DNA of 64,000 bases from an uncultured Clostridia bacterium (GTDB taxonomy: Bacteria > Bacillota > Clostridia > Christensenellales > UBA1242). Shown in pieces: positions 1 to 8,699 of the stretch. The notes beneath the pieces are model-generated. The model did not search any database, had not been told where the DNA came from, and saw only the letters and a program-made list of their open reading frames with translations. Where the stretch lies: assembly GCA_934756675.1 (NCBI GenBank), contig CAKVLG010000001.1, positions 186,001-250,000 of the forward strand, in the 5' to 3' direction. Numbering within the stretch: the first letter of the stretch is position 1; the number at the start of each line of letters is the position of its first letter. A program made the translations under genes and the position numbers.

Positions 1-1488
1 AGTTAAATTTTCTTTCTTGGTAGACTTATCATGTCTGTATGTAATACCAGAAAAATCCATTTTATCTAGTGTCTTTTTTAAAACTGGCGAGATATCTTTT
101 TCTGTGTAACAATTAGTCAAATACAGTTCGTGATAATAGCTTGTTACCAAACTGTTATATCCAAGCAAATAAGTGAGTTCAACAGCCATTTCAACGTTCA
201 AAGCTTTTGCATCGACAAGGTCAAACATTTCAAGATTATCGGTAACAGACTTGCTATCTTTGTCTAGTTTATCAAAAAATGCTTTTGTCTTTTTTAGTGT
301 TGCCAAAGCTTCTTCTGCCACTCTGTCTTTTCCAAAAAGTGGAACTTTACCAGTTGCATCTTTAAGCATTTGATTGACACGTTTCAATTCTTCTAGACTT
401 TCAGCTATTTCTTTTTGGTTTAAATCTTTTGCATATTCACTTTCATCTATACCACGGCGCTTAAGTTCTTTTGCAACGGCTTGTTGAAGATTGTATATAA
501 GTTTAGGATTTTCTTTACCAAATGCACCTGACGTATAGCTTGGGTTGTTCAAAATTGCCGCTGCAATTATATCTGCCTTTTGCTCAAAATTATAACCTTT
601 GTAAAAATCATCATAATAATTGATACGTTCTTTTAAAAAGTTAACAAGTCTAAAGTGTTGATCTGTAATTTTGCTCGTGTATTCTTTTATATTTCTAAGA
701 GCATTTATAACATCATCAAAAGATTCGAGATAATTACCTTGAACTGCACATTGTGCAAACAAATCTTCACGCAATTTTTTGTGATCTTGATAGAGTGTAT
801 TGCGGGCAAAAGTTTCAAACAATCCGCGGAGCCACATACGTGAAGCAACTATCTTCATATCTTTGCCTAAAAATACAATTTTACCACTCGTGTCTACGAA
901 TGGAGCAACATGTGCAATACAGTTTCTAATTTCAATTAAAAGTTTTCTACCGTCAATTGTAGCTCTGTCCAAGCTGTCATCATTAATTGTAACATCTAGT
1001 TCTGGTGTGACTAATTCAACAGAATTAACAAACTTTAACTTACCGTCTTGAAACTTTCTTTCACCCGTTTGTAAATAATACTTGCTGTCTTTAACTTCGC
1101 GAAGCTTGTATCTATTGCGGTAACCAGCTATTTTCTTTAAACCAAATTTAGCAAGAAATTCTACAACATCTGGATTTTCGATATAGTTTAAAGTAAATAT
1201 GCCACTCGCCATTTTATCGCATTCTTCTTCTGTTAAATTATCAATAATATTGTCTTTATTGTTTAACACAATATATGCTGTCGAATATAGCCAAAAATCT
1301 TTTAAAACCATATCACCAATGCCCGACAAGTCGACATCGCTAGCAAACCCATCAACCGATACACCTTGTGAAAGTTTTTTTATCAATTTATTTTGTTCTC
1401 TTGCAACCATGCAGCAAAGAGCCCTTAATCTTTTTTCTATTTCTTCTCCACTTTCAATTTTTTCTTCTCTATTTTTCATTTCTTCCAT
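1..1488 (-). CDS. Hypothetical protein with HEPN-like RNxxxH motif (3' end cut by window edge)
   Basis: An uninterrupted reading frame runs from an ATG at 1488 to base 1, so at least 496 residues are present and the C-terminus lies outside the window. The product is charged, mostly helical and apparently soluble; I see no signal peptide or membrane span. Near residues 184-193 the sequence IEIRNCIAH matches the R-N-x3-H signature of HEPN-fold proteins, many of which are RNases or RNA-binding, but the rest is not recognised. A TTGACG / 17 bp / TATAAT promoter ends 10 nt before the ATG, leaving a predicted leader of only about 4 nt and no ribosome site. A second ATG at 1479 is possible. The HEPN assignment is an inference from one short motif. 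Confidence 0.75.
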   Translation of the reverse strand, partial: MEEMKNREEKIESGEEIEKRLRALCCMVAREQNKLIKKLSQGVSVDGFASDVDLSGIGDMVLKDFWLYSTAYIVLNNKDNIIDNLTEEECDKMASGIFTLNYIENPDVVEFLAKFGLKKIAGYRNRYKLREVKDSKYYLQTGERKFQDGKLKFVNSVELVTPELDVTINDDSLDRATIDGRKLLIEIRNCIAHVAPFVDTSGKIVFLGKDMKIVASRMWLRGLFETFARNTLYQDHKKLREDLFAQCAVQGNYLESFDDVINALRNIKEYTSKITDQHFRLVNFLKERINYYDDFYKGYNFEQKADIIAAAILNNPSYTSGAFGKENPKLIYNLQQAVAKELKRRGIDESEYAKDLNQKEIAESLEELKRVNQMLKDATGKVPLFGKDRVAEEALATLKKTKAFFDKLDKDSKSVTDNLEMFDLVDAKALNVEMAVELTYLLGYNSLVTSYYHELYLTNCYTEKDISPVLKKTLDKMDFSGITYRHDKSTKKENLT

Positions 1489-1498
1489 AGCGATAGCT

Positions 1499-1527
1499 AT
1501 TATACCAAATTTTTACGATACCGTCAA
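1499..1527 (-). promoter_or_regulatory. Sigma-A promoter of the HEPN-like gene
   Basis: TTGACG (1522-1527) and TATAAT (1499-1504), read on the minus strand, are separated by 17 bp. The predicted start point lies about 4 nt before the ATG at 1488. Confidence 0.6.
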
Positions 1528-1550
1528 TATGCCCCCATTAAAAACTAGAG

Positions 1551-1580
1551 AAAAAAAGACAACCAGACATAAGTCTGGTT
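1551..1580 (-). terminator. Intrinsic terminator of the tRNA operon
   Basis: A perfect 8-bp stem (AACCAGAC/GTCTGGTT) with a short loop is followed by a T7 run on the minus strand, just after the tRNA-Met 3' end. Confidence 0.85.
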
Positions 1581-1586
1581 GATTTT

Positions 1587-1663
1587 TGGTAGCGGCTGTG
1601 AGATTTGAACTTACGACCTACCGGGTATGAACCGGGCGCTCTAGCCAACTGAGCTAAGCCGCC
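1587..1663 (-). tRNA. tRNA-Met (CAT), elongator
   Basis: A cloverleaf with encoded CCA. The acceptor GGCGGCT pairs with AGCCGCT, with a G-U at the first pair. The anticodon loop TTCATAC gives CAT. Lacking the initiator CGCGGGG acceptor, it is read as the elongator. It is the last gene of a three-tRNA minus-strand operon. Confidence 0.93.
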
Positions 1664-1706
1664 ATGTCTAAATACCTTCCGCCATCTGAAAAATATTTAG
1701 TTATTA

Positions 1707-1781
1707 TGGTGATCCCGAGGAGAATCGAACTCCTGTTACCGCCGTGAAAGGGCGATGTCTTAACCTCTTGACCACGGGACC
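1707..1781 (-). tRNA. tRNA-Glu (TTC)
   Basis: A cloverleaf with acceptor GGTCCCG/CGGGATC, anticodon loop CTTTCAC (TTC) and encoded CCA. It is the middle gene of the tRNA operon. Confidence 0.95.
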
Positions 1782-1785
1782 ATTA

Positions 1786-1862
1786 TGGTTGCGGGGACTG
1801 GATTTGAACCAATGACCTTCGGGTTATGAGCCCGACGAGCTTCCGAGCTGCTCTACCCCGCG
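1786..1862 (-). tRNA. Initiator tRNA-fMet (CAT)
   Basis: The 5' end CGCGGGG with an unpaired first base and the anticodon CAT are the marks of bacterial initiator tRNA. CCA is encoded. It is the first gene of the operon, about 4 nt after the predicted transcription start. Confidence 0.94.
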
Positions 1863-1873
1863 ACGACTACACT

Positions 1874-1902
1874 ATAATAATATATTATTTTGTAAATGTC
1901 AA
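1874..1902 (-). promoter_or_regulatory. Promoter of the Met/Glu/fMet tRNA operon
   Basis: Consensus TTGACA (1897-1902), a 17-bp spacer and TATTAT (1874-1879) lie immediately upstream of tRNA-fMet on the minus strand. Confidence 0.8.
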
Positions 1903-1945
1903 TAACTTTTTTATATTTTTGCAAAACAAAAAGGAAGTTTCCTTC

Positions 1946-2764
1946 CTAAATGTTTTTCGTTGTGTTTATTCTTTCATAAATTTTTGATAACGGCACAATT
2001 TCTATGCCCATTTCTTGTATCTTTGGTAACATATCGCGAATTGCTCTTGCCGTGTTTTCGCCACCTTCGGCGCCAACATGCCCGATTGCCACGCTATAGC
2101 CTTGCTCTTTTGCTTTGTCGCAAGCTTCTTGCAAGTTGTGTAAAACCGCACCATACGATTTGTTTTTGTCCGCTTCCAAAAACACATCTCGTCCAAGATA
2201 TGCCATGTGATTACTTGCACAATATTCTTCGCACACATTGCTTACAATTGTTCTACTATCCAAAAAGAACATATTTTTTCTCTTCATATAATCATATATG
2301 GCTTTCATAAGTCTTGGATTTCTGCTAACGCCCGACCCTATGTGAATATTCGCACCTTTAACTTCACCCATTGACTCAATCGCTGTATCTAGTTTTTTTG
2401 TTACACTCTCTTCGTTATCGTAATTGCGGATACAAATGTTACCATACCAGCTGTCTGGCAACTTTATGTGTGCTTCCATTGGCATATGCAATATTACTTC
2501 GTGCCCATGTTCTTTTGCACGCGCTGCATCTTCTTTACTATTTTCGCAAAGTGGCATAACCGCACATGTAAGTGGCGCGCCAATAGACAGCATTGTTTCG
2601 ACACCAGACCTGTCGTACCCACCAAAGTCATCAATAACCAAGGCGAGCATTGGTTTTGTGTCACTACCCGCATGACTAATTTTTGTTGGTTGCATGTTTG
2701 ACACAATCATCATACACGCAAGTGAAATACATATAAAAATAAATATAAAGTTTTTCATACACAT
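1946..2764 (-). CDS. Divergent polysaccharide deacetylase family protein (YibQ/DUF610-like)
   Basis: About 272 residues with an N-terminal hydrophobic signal or anchor (MKNFIFIFICISL) and then one NodB-like fold of the divergent deacetylase type. Visible motifs are VIDDFGG near the start of the domain, ILHMPMEA, IHIGSG, FLDSRT and IGHVGAEGG, matching the conserved Asp/His positions of Polysacc_deac_2. The family is usually secreted and thought to act on cell-wall or surface polysaccharide, but its substrate is unproven. No ribosome site decides the start. I use the ATG at 2764 because a TTG at 2782 falls at or before the likely transcription start, and an ATG at 2758 is also possible. It is transcribed divergently from recD2. 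Confidence 0.82.
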   Translation of the reverse strand: MCMKNFIFIFICISLACMMIVSNMQPTKISHAGSDTKPMLALVIDDFGGYDRSGVETMLSIGAPLTCAVMPLCENSKEDAARAKEHGHEVILHMPMEAHIKLPDSWYGNICIRNYDNEESVTKKLDTAIESMGEVKGANIHIGSGVSRNPRLMKAIYDYMKRKNMFFLDSRTIVSNVCEEYCASNHMAYLGRDVFLEADKNKSYGAVLHNLQEACDKAKEQGYSVAIGHVGAEGGENTARAIRDMLPKIQEMGIEIVPLSKIYERINTTKNI

Positions 2765-2805
2765 AGTTTGTGTGCTTTTCAAATTTTTATACTAAACTCA
2801 ATAAA

Positions 2806-2834
2806 TTGACTTTTACAAGAAAATGAATTATTCT
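2806..2834 (+). promoter_or_regulatory. Leaderless-type promoter of recD2
   Basis: TTGACT (2806-2811), 17 bp, TATTCT (2829-2834), then exactly 6 nt to the ATG at 2841. No ribosome binding site exists, so the mRNA should start at or next to the start codon. Confidence 0.65.
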
Positions 2835-2840
2835 TAACCT

Positions 2841-5057
2841 ATGAAAATTACAGGCATGGTGGAATCTGTCGTCTATCGCAATGACGAAACAGGCTACACA
2901 ATTTTGGACGTTACTCTTTCCGATGGCACAATAATAACCGCCACCGGCAAGTTTCCCGTGCTTGGGATTTGCGAAAGCGTGAACCTATATGGTGAGTTTA
3001 AACTCAACCCAAGATATGGTGAACAGTTTGTGGCCACCAGTGTTGAAATATTTGAACCAACAACATCAGACGCAATAATTAAGTATCTATCTTGCGGGTT
3101 AATTAGCGGCGTTGGTCAAGTAACAGCCACATCTATTGTAAATATGTTTGGCGACAAAACTCTTGATATCATCGAAAACGACCCCGGTGAGCTTGCCAAA
3201 GTTCGCGGAGTTTCTATGCGCAAAGCTCAAGACATTCACGCAACATATAGCGACATAAAAAAAATGCAAAATGCCGTTATGTTCTTGCAAAAATATGATA
3301 TAACTATCAACTTAGCGGTAAAAATATATAACGAGTATGGCGACAAAACCGAAATGATTTTAAAGCAAAACCCATACCAATTGATAAACGACATCGACGG
3401 CGTCAGTTTTAAAACTGCCGATAAAATCGCCGTGCGTATGGGACTCGATAACGTCAGTCCATTCCGCATTAAAGCCGGCATTGTTTTTGTTATAAACGAA
3501 CTTTCGGAAAAAGTTGGCGGCACAGTTGTTGAACTCAGTTCACTCATCAATAACTGCCTTGGCATTTTAAATTTTGCCGAAGAACAATCTGGCGAAATCG
3601 AACGCGAACTTACCAATCTTGAAATAGAAGGTGTTATTCGTCGCATTGACTTTAATGACACAGACTGCGTGATTTTGTCTAAAATGTATTATGCGGAAAA
3701 ATCTATCGCTAGCAAAATTAAACTTTTGCAAAATTCGATAAGCGACCAAATCGAAGATGTTTCCCTTGACCTAGAAGAATATCAACGCGAAAATAACATA
3801 ATATTGCACGAAAGTCAGGTGTCTGCAATCAAATCTGCAATAAATGAAGGATTTGTCGTCATTACTGGCGGCCCCGGCACAGGAAAAACTACAATTATTA
3901 AAGCAATTCTTAAAATTTTTAATAAAAGGCATAAAAATGTGACACTTTTTGCCCCAACTGGCAGAGCTGCAAAACGCATGGAAGAGCAAACGGGTGAAAG
4001 TGCAAAAACCATACATCGTGGGCTTGAAGTCAACTTTTCAACAGGCAGACTAAACTTTTCTCGCAACGAAAACAACCCACTCGAAACAGATGTTTTAATT
4101 GTGGACGAAGTAAGTATGCTCGATATCAAGCTTGCTTGGTCACTTTTAAAAGCGATAAGTGTTGGCACGCGTGTTATTTTTGTTGGCGACAAAGACCAAT
4201 TGCCAAGTGTTGGTGCAGGCAATGTTTTATCTGACATTATCACTTCTGGTGAGGTAACCGTGTGTGAATTAAAACAAATATTCAGGCAATCTTGCGACAG
4301 CAAAATTGTTATAAACGCTCACAAAATTAACGACGGTGAAATGCCAAACTTGTCAGAAAAATCTAGCGACTTTTTCTATTCTGCAGAAAGCGACCCACAA
4401 AAGGTCATAGACTTAATCGTTCAACTTGTTTGCAGACGCATTCCAAACTATGATAAAAACATTACCAGTCGCGACATTCAAGTCATTTCCCCAATGAAAA
4501 CGGGTGTGTGCGGCGTTAACAATATTAATAGTGCCCTTCAACAGGCACTTAATCCTCCAGCCCCAAATAAAAAAGAAAAGGAAATAAACAAAACAACTTA
4601 CCGTGTTGGCGACCGCGTTATGCAAACCGCAAACGATTATGAACAGACTTGGTACAAAGACGAAAATGGCGTAATAACAAACGGTCAAGGTGTTTTTAAT
4701 GGTGATATTGGCACAATTGAAGAAATTAATTCGTACACTGGTGAAGTCGTCGTTTTGTTCGAAGACGGCCGCAGGTCTGCTTACTCAATTGTTGAAATCG
4801 AAAATCTAACACTTAGTTATGCAATGACTATTCACAAAAGTCAAGGTAGCGAATTTCCCGCTGTCATTGTTCCAATCACTGGTGGCAACCCAATTTTGTT
4901 TAACAAAAACTTGCTCTACACCGCCGTTACGCGTGCTAAAAAATTGGTAGTACTAATTGGCAAAAGCGGAAATATTTATTATATGATTAAAAACAATTAT
5001 ATAACAACTCGCAATTGCATGCTAAAGTCATTCTTAAAAAATGGAAGCTTGATGTAA
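2841..5057 (+). CDS. recD2: ATP-dependent RecD2-like DNA helicase
   Basis: 738 residues, the usual length of RecD2 (YrrC) 5'-3' superfamily 1B helicases that work without RecBC in repair and replication-fork handling. An N-terminal OB-like segment and tandem helix-hairpin-helix region (about residues 80-200, including CGLISGVGQVTA and VRGVSMRKAQ) precede the motor. Walker A is GGPGTGKTT near residue 350, Walker B is VLIVDEVSM near 430, QIFRQ is near 480, and the C-terminal SH3-like insert and UvrD_C_2-type LTYAMTIHKSQG/AVTRAKK motifs follow. All helicase motifs look intact. The start has no Shine-Dalgarno sequence and is set by a leaderless-type promoter. The downstream neighbours are sporulation genes, and I see no functional link to them. 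Confidence 0.95.
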   Translation: MKITGMVESVVYRNDETGYTILDVTLSDGTIITATGKFPVLGICESVNLYGEFKLNPRYGEQFVATSVEIFEPTTSDAIIKYLSCGLISGVGQVTATSIVNMFGDKTLDIIENDPGELAKVRGVSMRKAQDIHATYSDIKKMQNAVMFLQKYDITINLAVKIYNEYGDKTEMILKQNPYQLINDIDGVSFKTADKIAVRMGLDNVSPFRIKAGIVFVINELSEKVGGTVVELSSLINNCLGILNFAEEQSGEIERELTNLEIEGVIRRIDFNDTDCVILSKMYYAEKSIASKIKLLQNSISDQIEDVSLDLEEYQRENNIILHESQVSAIKSAINEGFVVITGGPGTGKTTIIKAILKIFNKRHKNVTLFAPTGRAAKRMEEQTGESAKTIHRGLEVNFSTGRLNFSRNENNPLETDVLIVDEVSMLDIKLAWSLLKAISVGTRVIFVGDKDQLPSVGAGNVLSDIITSGEVTVCELKQIFRQSCDSKIVINAHKINDGEMPNLSEKSSDFFYSAESDPQKVIDLIVQLVCRRIPNYDKNITSRDIQVISPMKTGVCGVNNINSALQQALNPPAPNKKEKEINKTTYRVGDRVMQTANDYEQTWYKDENGVITNGQGVFNGDIGTIEEINSYTGEVVVLFEDGRRSAYSIVEIENLTLSYAMTIHKSQGSEFPAVIVPITGGNPILFNKNLLYTAVTRAKKLVVLIGKSGNIYYMIKNNYITTRNCMLKSFLKNGSLM

Positions 5058-5099
5058 TATACTTTCGTGTTTTCTCATAAAATGTTGTGAGGTAAAAAC

Positions 5100-5363
5100 A
5101 TGGAAACACAAACATTACACAAAATCACAATTGAAAATAGAACCAAAACTCAAATAACAGACGTTGTTGAAGTAAAAAGTGCAACCGAAAAAGTTGTCGT
5201 TTTACTCCTTAGTAAAGGAGCTATGCAAATAACCGGCGAAAACTTACACATTAACAAACTTAGCATCGAAGAAAAAGTATTGCTTCTCGATGGCACGGTC
5301 ACAGAACTTAAATACACAGAAAATACAAAGACTAAATCATTTTTCAAAAAGTTGTTTAAGTAA
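5100..5363 (+). CDS. yabP: Sporulation protein YabP (YabP/YqfC family)
   Basis: 87 residues, typical for the family. The small beta-rich protein contains ITIENRTKTQITDVVEV and KGAMQITGENLHI followed by the LLDGTVTELKYTE stretch seen in YabP/YqfC. In Bacillus, YabP is made in the mother cell and is needed for spore cortex or coat assembly. The ribosome site GAGGT precedes the ATG. Its stop overlaps the start of yabQ by one base (TAATG), so the two are translationally coupled, and divIC follows, reproducing the conserved yabP-yabQ-divIC order of spore-forming Firmicutes. Confidence 0.9.
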   Translation: METQTLHKITIENRTKTQITDVVEVKSATEKVVVLLLSKGAMQITGENLHINKLSIEEKVLLLDGTVTELKYTENTKTKSFFKKLFK

Positions 5364-5713
5364 TGGGTTTTAAGATATTGCTTTTAAGTTTAATTTGTGG
5401 ATTTTTAATCGCTTTATTGTATGAAATTGTGTATTTTGTGAAAAAAAATACATTTTCATTTATTTTTTTACACATCGTGCTAGACTTCACTTTCTTTTTT
5501 ATATCATTCTCTTTGTTTTTTATACATGTTTTCGAAAACTTAGAGATAAACAAGTTTATCTTTAGTTTTGCATTTTTAATAGCGGGTTTTGCTTTAGAAC
5601 AAATAACTTTGCATTTTTTGTTTGACAAGATATATGATTTTATTTACACTATTTATATAAAGTGCAAAAACAGATTAAGGAAAAGTAAATTCGGCAGAAA
5701 AATATACAAATAG
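5363..5713 (+). CDS. yabQ: Spore cortex biosynthesis protein YabQ
   Basis: 116 residues, highly hydrophobic, with about three to four membrane helices (residues 3-25, 32-52, 58-80) and a basic tail. Size, hydropathy and position directly after yabP identify YabQ, a membrane protein of the outer forespore membrane required for cortex synthesis. The sequence itself diverges quickly in this family, so the call leans on gene order. The start overlaps the yabP stop. Confidence 0.82.
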   Translation: MGFKILLLSLICGFLIALLYEIVYFVKKNTFSFIFLHIVLDFTFFFISFSLFFIHVFENLEINKFIFSFAFLIAGFALEQITLHFLFDKIYDFIYTIYIKCKNRLRKSKFGRKIYK

Positions 5714-5727
5714 AGGTAAAAACGCAT

Positions 5728-5994
5728 ATGAAAAAGATTATTAAGAATATAACAATATGTGCAACAATAGCTTTGCTAATCGTTTTTAGCATTGTAACCT
5801 ATCAATTGATTAGAATTTCTAGCCTTAAAAAAACTGAAACACAGTTAGATGCAAGGCTTGCAGAACTCCAAGCTATGGAAGTTTCACTCAGCGACGGCAT
5901 TGCTCTTCGTCAAACAGACGCATACAAGCAACGTGAAATACGCGAAAGTCTTGGTATGATTAAAGGCGACGAAAAAATTATAATAGTTAAATAA
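5728..5994 (+). CDS. divIC: Septum formation initiator family protein (DivIC/FtsB-like)
   Basis: 88 residues: a short cytoplasmic tail, one membrane span at about residues 8-28, a coiled coil (SLKKTETQLDARLAELQAM) and a C-terminal segment ending REIRESLGMIKGDEKIIIVK. This is the DivIC/FtsB pattern. These proteins bridge FtsL and FtsQ/DivIB in the divisome. The ribosome site is AGAGGT. It is the last gene of the yabP-yabQ-divIC operon, closed by a terminator 7 nt later. Confidence 0.88.
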   Translation: MKKIIKNITICATIALLIVFSIVTYQLIRISSLKKTETQLDARLAELQAMEVSLSDGIALRQTDAYKQREIRESLGMIKGDEKIIIVK

Positions 5995-6000
5995 AAGGCA

Positions 6001-6028
6001 AAAAAAGATGCAAATGCATCTTTTTTTT
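6001..6028 (+). terminator. Intrinsic terminator after divIC
   Basis: The stem AAAAAAGATGC/GCATCTTTTTT ends in T8. Its symmetry would also let it work on the minus strand. Confidence 0.85.
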
Positions 6029-6098
6029 GTCTGATAGTTATTATTTAACTATTTATATAAAAGTGTTATTATAATTTCTGCCATTAAAGGAGATATCT

Positions 6099-6518
6099 AT
6101 GAAAATAAATGCTAAAGAAATAAAAAACAAAGATGTGAAAACTATGAACAAAGAACAACTCAATGCATTTAGCGAAGAAGTTAAGGCATTTGAAAAACAG
6201 ACCAAATTTATAAGAAATTTATCTTTAATCAGAATTTTATATTATGTGTTTGGTTACGCTTTTGGTATTGGACTAGGACTTTGTATTGGAAAAAACTTGT
6301 TAAACTACATATATAATAATCCTATTAATATAACATTGATAATATTATCTTGTATCTTATTAGTTGTTTGTATTACTTTAGAAGTTCTTTATAGAGTAGC
6401 AAAAAGAACTGGTGCTGAATATTCCAAAATTTTTATTGAAAAATCTGCAGAAATAAAAAATCAATACGATCTATTAAATGCAAAAGAAAAATCAGAAGAA
6501 AATCTAGACAAAAAATAA
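6099..6518 (+). CDS. Hypothetical protein with two membrane helices
   Basis: 139 residues, not recognised. The first 45 are charged and helical, two adjacent membrane spans lie at about 46-68 and 78-100, and a charged, probably coiled-coil tail (EYSKIFIEKSAEIKNQYDLL and beyond) follows. Both ends are probably cytoplasmic. It has a strong ribosome site (AAAGGAGATATCT) and its own terminator, so it is a single-gene unit. No neighbour suggests a role. Confidence 0.8.
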   Translation: MKINAKEIKNKDVKTMNKEQLNAFSEEVKAFEKQTKFIRNLSLIRILYYVFGYAFGIGLGLCIGKNLLNYIYNNPINITLIILSCILLVVCITLEVLYRVAKRTGAEYSKIFIEKSAEIKNQYDLLNAKEKSEENLDKK

Positions 6519-6562
6519 TATAGTTTATCACTTAATCTAATTATAGTTTATATTTGTACAAC

Positions 6563-6601
6563 AAAAAAGGAACTACTATAAATTAATGTAGTTCCTTTTT
6601 T
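6563..6601 (+). terminator. Intrinsic terminator
   Basis: AAAAAAGGAACTAC pairs with the T-rich complement ending at 6601. It closes the 6099-6518 unit and may also act on the minus strand. Confidence 0.8.
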
Positions 6602-6620
6602 AGTATTTTATTTGTTAATA

Positions 6621-6643
6621 AAAAAACCACGGGCTCCCGTGGT
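6621..6643 (-). terminator. Intrinsic terminator of the 6648-7178 gene
   Basis: The stem ACCACGGG/CCCGTGGT is followed by T7 on the minus strand, 5 nt after the gene's stop codon. Confidence 0.85.
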
Positions 6644-6647
6644 AAAC

Positions 6648-7178
6648 TTATCTATTTTCTACTAATGTTTCAGCTACATATCTAAACGCTTTTCTTAGTG
6701 TTGCAAAAGCAACATGCATTTCGTTAGATTCATCAAATATAAAAGTGCCAACTTCCATATTCATAACATTCTTACGAAAACAACGTATAACTGGTATCAC
6801 TTTCCCGCCTTGATTCAAATCTTTAATTTCTACACCAAAATCTTCTTCCATTGCAGACACCAAATAATCGCCAAGTTGTTTTGCTTTGCCAGCATTGATG
6901 TAACCGTCTATCATACGCTTGCTTGCAGTTACAATTTTGCCGTCAAACAAGGTAAACAATATTTTTGCAATCATTTCGTCATAAGTAAAATCTTGCCCCT
7001 TAAGTTCGACTTTGCCATTTTCTTTTGCAACTATAAAATAATCACCGTCAAGCTTAGACTCTTTGTTATATACTGGCAGTTCGTTATTAAGAGCATAAGT
7101 TTTATACACTTCTATTACATCAATTTTTTCTGTTAACCATCTTGCTGGTATTCTTTTGTAAAAATATACTTGTTCCAT
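6648..7178 (-). CDS. Hypothetical cytosolic protein
   Basis: 176 residues, not recognised. It is mixed alpha/beta with no membrane span, signal or metal-binding cluster. The middle contains a helical stretch around FTYDEMIAKILFTLFDGKI, and the C-terminal half a possible beta domain (GGKVIPVIRCFRKNV, VGTFIFDESNEMH). The start at 7178 is preferred over the upstream in-frame ATG at 7217. A TATAAT (7185-7190) lies between them, ending exactly 6 nt before 7178, so a message would begin at that codon. Confidence 0.75.
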   Translation of the reverse strand: MEQVYFYKRIPARWLTEKIDVIEVYKTYALNNELPVYNKESKLDGDYFIVAKENGKVELKGQDFTYDEMIAKILFTLFDGKIVTASKRMIDGYINAGKAKQLGDYLVSAMEEDFGVEIKDLNQGGKVIPVIRCFRKNVMNMEVGTFIFDESNEMHVAFATLRKAFRYVAETLVENR

Positions 7179-7184
7179 ACCAAT

Positions 7185-7213
7185 ATTATAATGAAATAAT
7201 AAAAAAATACAAA
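7185..7213 (-). promoter_or_regulatory. Leaderless-type promoter of the 6648-7178 gene
   Basis: TATAAT at 7185-7190 (minus strand) is followed by 6 nt and the ATG. The -35 (TTTGTA or TTGTAT) is weak. Confidence 0.5.
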
Positions 7214-7303
7214 TCATTTTCTAATACTTTTGGCATTTTAGGCATATTTTTATATTACAACGTGCAAAACTGACTTAGGTCACACCAATCAAAAAATAAT
7301 CAT

Positions 7304-7331
7304 TTGACAATTTATACATTTTTTGTAATAA
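7304..7331 (+). promoter_or_regulatory. Promoter of the 7350-8630 membrane-protein pair
   Basis: TTGACA (7304-7309), a 16-bp spacer and TAATAA (7326-7331) are followed by an AAAGGAG ribosome site and the ATG at 7350. Confidence 0.55.
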
Positions 7332-7349
7332 TGTAGAAAAGGAGTAGTC

Positions 7350-8225
7350 ATGGAAGAAAAAAATATTTCAAAGCCACCACAAACTAGCGTTGACTCTAGC
7401 AAAGTTAACTCTAGCAAAATAGATAATCATGACAAATCTATAAATAAGCAGTTGGGAAATATTAATGCAGTGGAACTTGAAAGCTACGGCAACCTTGGTT
7501 ACAAGCGTTTAAAACGCTTACGCAAAAAGGCACTTAACCACGGTATTACAGTTCCAGAACTAAAATATAAACTCGAAAGACCAACCAAACCTCGCGGACT
7601 GTTGCTTGCCGCTGCAATAATATGTTTAGTGCTACTTGCCAGCTGCACGGGTTTGTTTATCTATTTTGCTACCTGCAACAAACTTGTTTCTAACTTAATA
7701 GAACTTATGAATCTAGGCTCCAACAATCTGTCGAAAGAAGCAATTGCTGCATCACTTGGTTTTTCATCGATTGCAAGTGCCGGCGTGGCAATTCTTGTGG
7801 TTTGCGCGTTACTAGTACTTATTTTCCCTATTATGTTTCTTATTTATTTTGCACTTTTCACACGCGACACATTTAACCTAGCATTTTCAAGCAAACAAGA
7901 GCTTGCCAAAGGTTATATGACTTATTTATATTTTTATAGGCTTGCATTTTCTGCAATAGTTATGATTATACTCAACTTTGTGTTTATCATATTTGTTAAT
8001 ATAGAAGCAAACACAAAACAATTGTTAACAATTTTAAACATAATAGTCTTGTTGCTTTCGTTTATTGCAATACTTGTATTATTAATCATCGAAAGGACAA
8101 AATGCAGAAAATGGTACAATTCACAACTATCAAATGAAGAAAAATCTGACTTTGAAGCGCAAAATTCCGCACTATTAAAACTTCGCCGCAAATCGCGTTC
8201 TTCTAGTCAAAAATTATGGGAGTAA
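7350..8225 (+). CDS. Hypothetical multi-pass membrane protein
   Basis: 291 residues, not recognised. A polar Ser/Lys-rich N-terminal region (1-80) contains a basic helix (YKRLKRLRKKALNHG). Four membrane helices follow at roughly 85-110, 140-172, 195-217 and 225-247, with a basic cytoplasmic tail (KLRRKSRSSSQKLWE). The ribosome site AAAGGAG fixes the start. Its stop is 3 nt before the next membrane-protein gene, so the two are co-transcribed and may form a complex. Confidence 0.82.
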   Translation: MEEKNISKPPQTSVDSSKVNSSKIDNHDKSINKQLGNINAVELESYGNLGYKRLKRLRKKALNHGITVPELKYKLERPTKPRGLLLAAAIICLVLLASCTGLFIYFATCNKLVSNLIELMNLGSNNLSKEAIAASLGFSSIASAGVAILVVCALLVLIFPIMFLIYFALFTRDTFNLAFSSKQELAKGYMTYLYFYRLAFSAIVMIILNFVFIIFVNIEANTKQLLTILNIIVLLLSFIAILVLLIIERTKCRKWYNSQLSNEEKSDFEAQNSALLKLRRKSRSSSQKLWE

Positions 8226-8228
8226 ATT

Positions 8229-8630
8229 ATGAGTAAAACATTTTCATTTTTAAAACTTTTTGGTAAATATCTAGACATAAAGTCTACATTTAACGAGATA
8301 AAATCTAACCCAGAAGCAAAGCAATCAAGCACACTTCTTGGTAAAAAGGCCATTTGGTACAATGTTTGGTTTTTAGTAACCGCCGCCGCTTGCGTTGCTC
8401 TTATGTACTTTTGCATTTCATCTATTTCTAGCGGAAACATTTTTGCTATAATTGGCATAATATTTGGCGTGTTAACAATCATTTGCAGCTTGTCATTTCT
8501 ACTACTCGCCTTGGTTTGTACAATCTGCCAATTAAGATTAAATAAAAAACCTATTGGCTGGGTGTCACTCGCATTATTAATTGTGATTTTAACCGGCTTA
8601 ACCGTTGCAACAGTAATAATATTAGCATAA
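8229..8630 (+). CDS. Hypothetical membrane protein, partner of the upstream gene
   Basis: 133 residues, not recognised. A 38-residue polar N-terminus is followed by three membrane helices at about 40-60, 68-95 and 110-132. The ribosome site GGGAGT sits inside the end of the preceding gene, which implies coupled translation. A terminator follows 10 nt after the stop. Confidence 0.8.
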   Translation: MSKTFSFLKLFGKYLDIKSTFNEIKSNPEAKQSSTLLGKKAIWYNVWFLVTAAACVALMYFCISSISSGNIFAIIGIIFGVLTIICSLSFLLLALVCTICQLRLNKKPIGWVSLALLIVILTGLTVATVIILA

Positions 8631-8640
8631 ACAAATTGAT

Positions 8641-8668
8641 AAGTACTCGAAAACTCGAGTACTTTTTT
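8641..8668 (+). terminator. Intrinsic terminator of the membrane-protein pair
   Basis: Stem AAGTACTCGA/TCGAGTACTT with a T7 tail. Confidence 0.85.
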
Positions 8669-8699
8669 TATTCAGCAAATAGACAAACTGTTCTCATAC

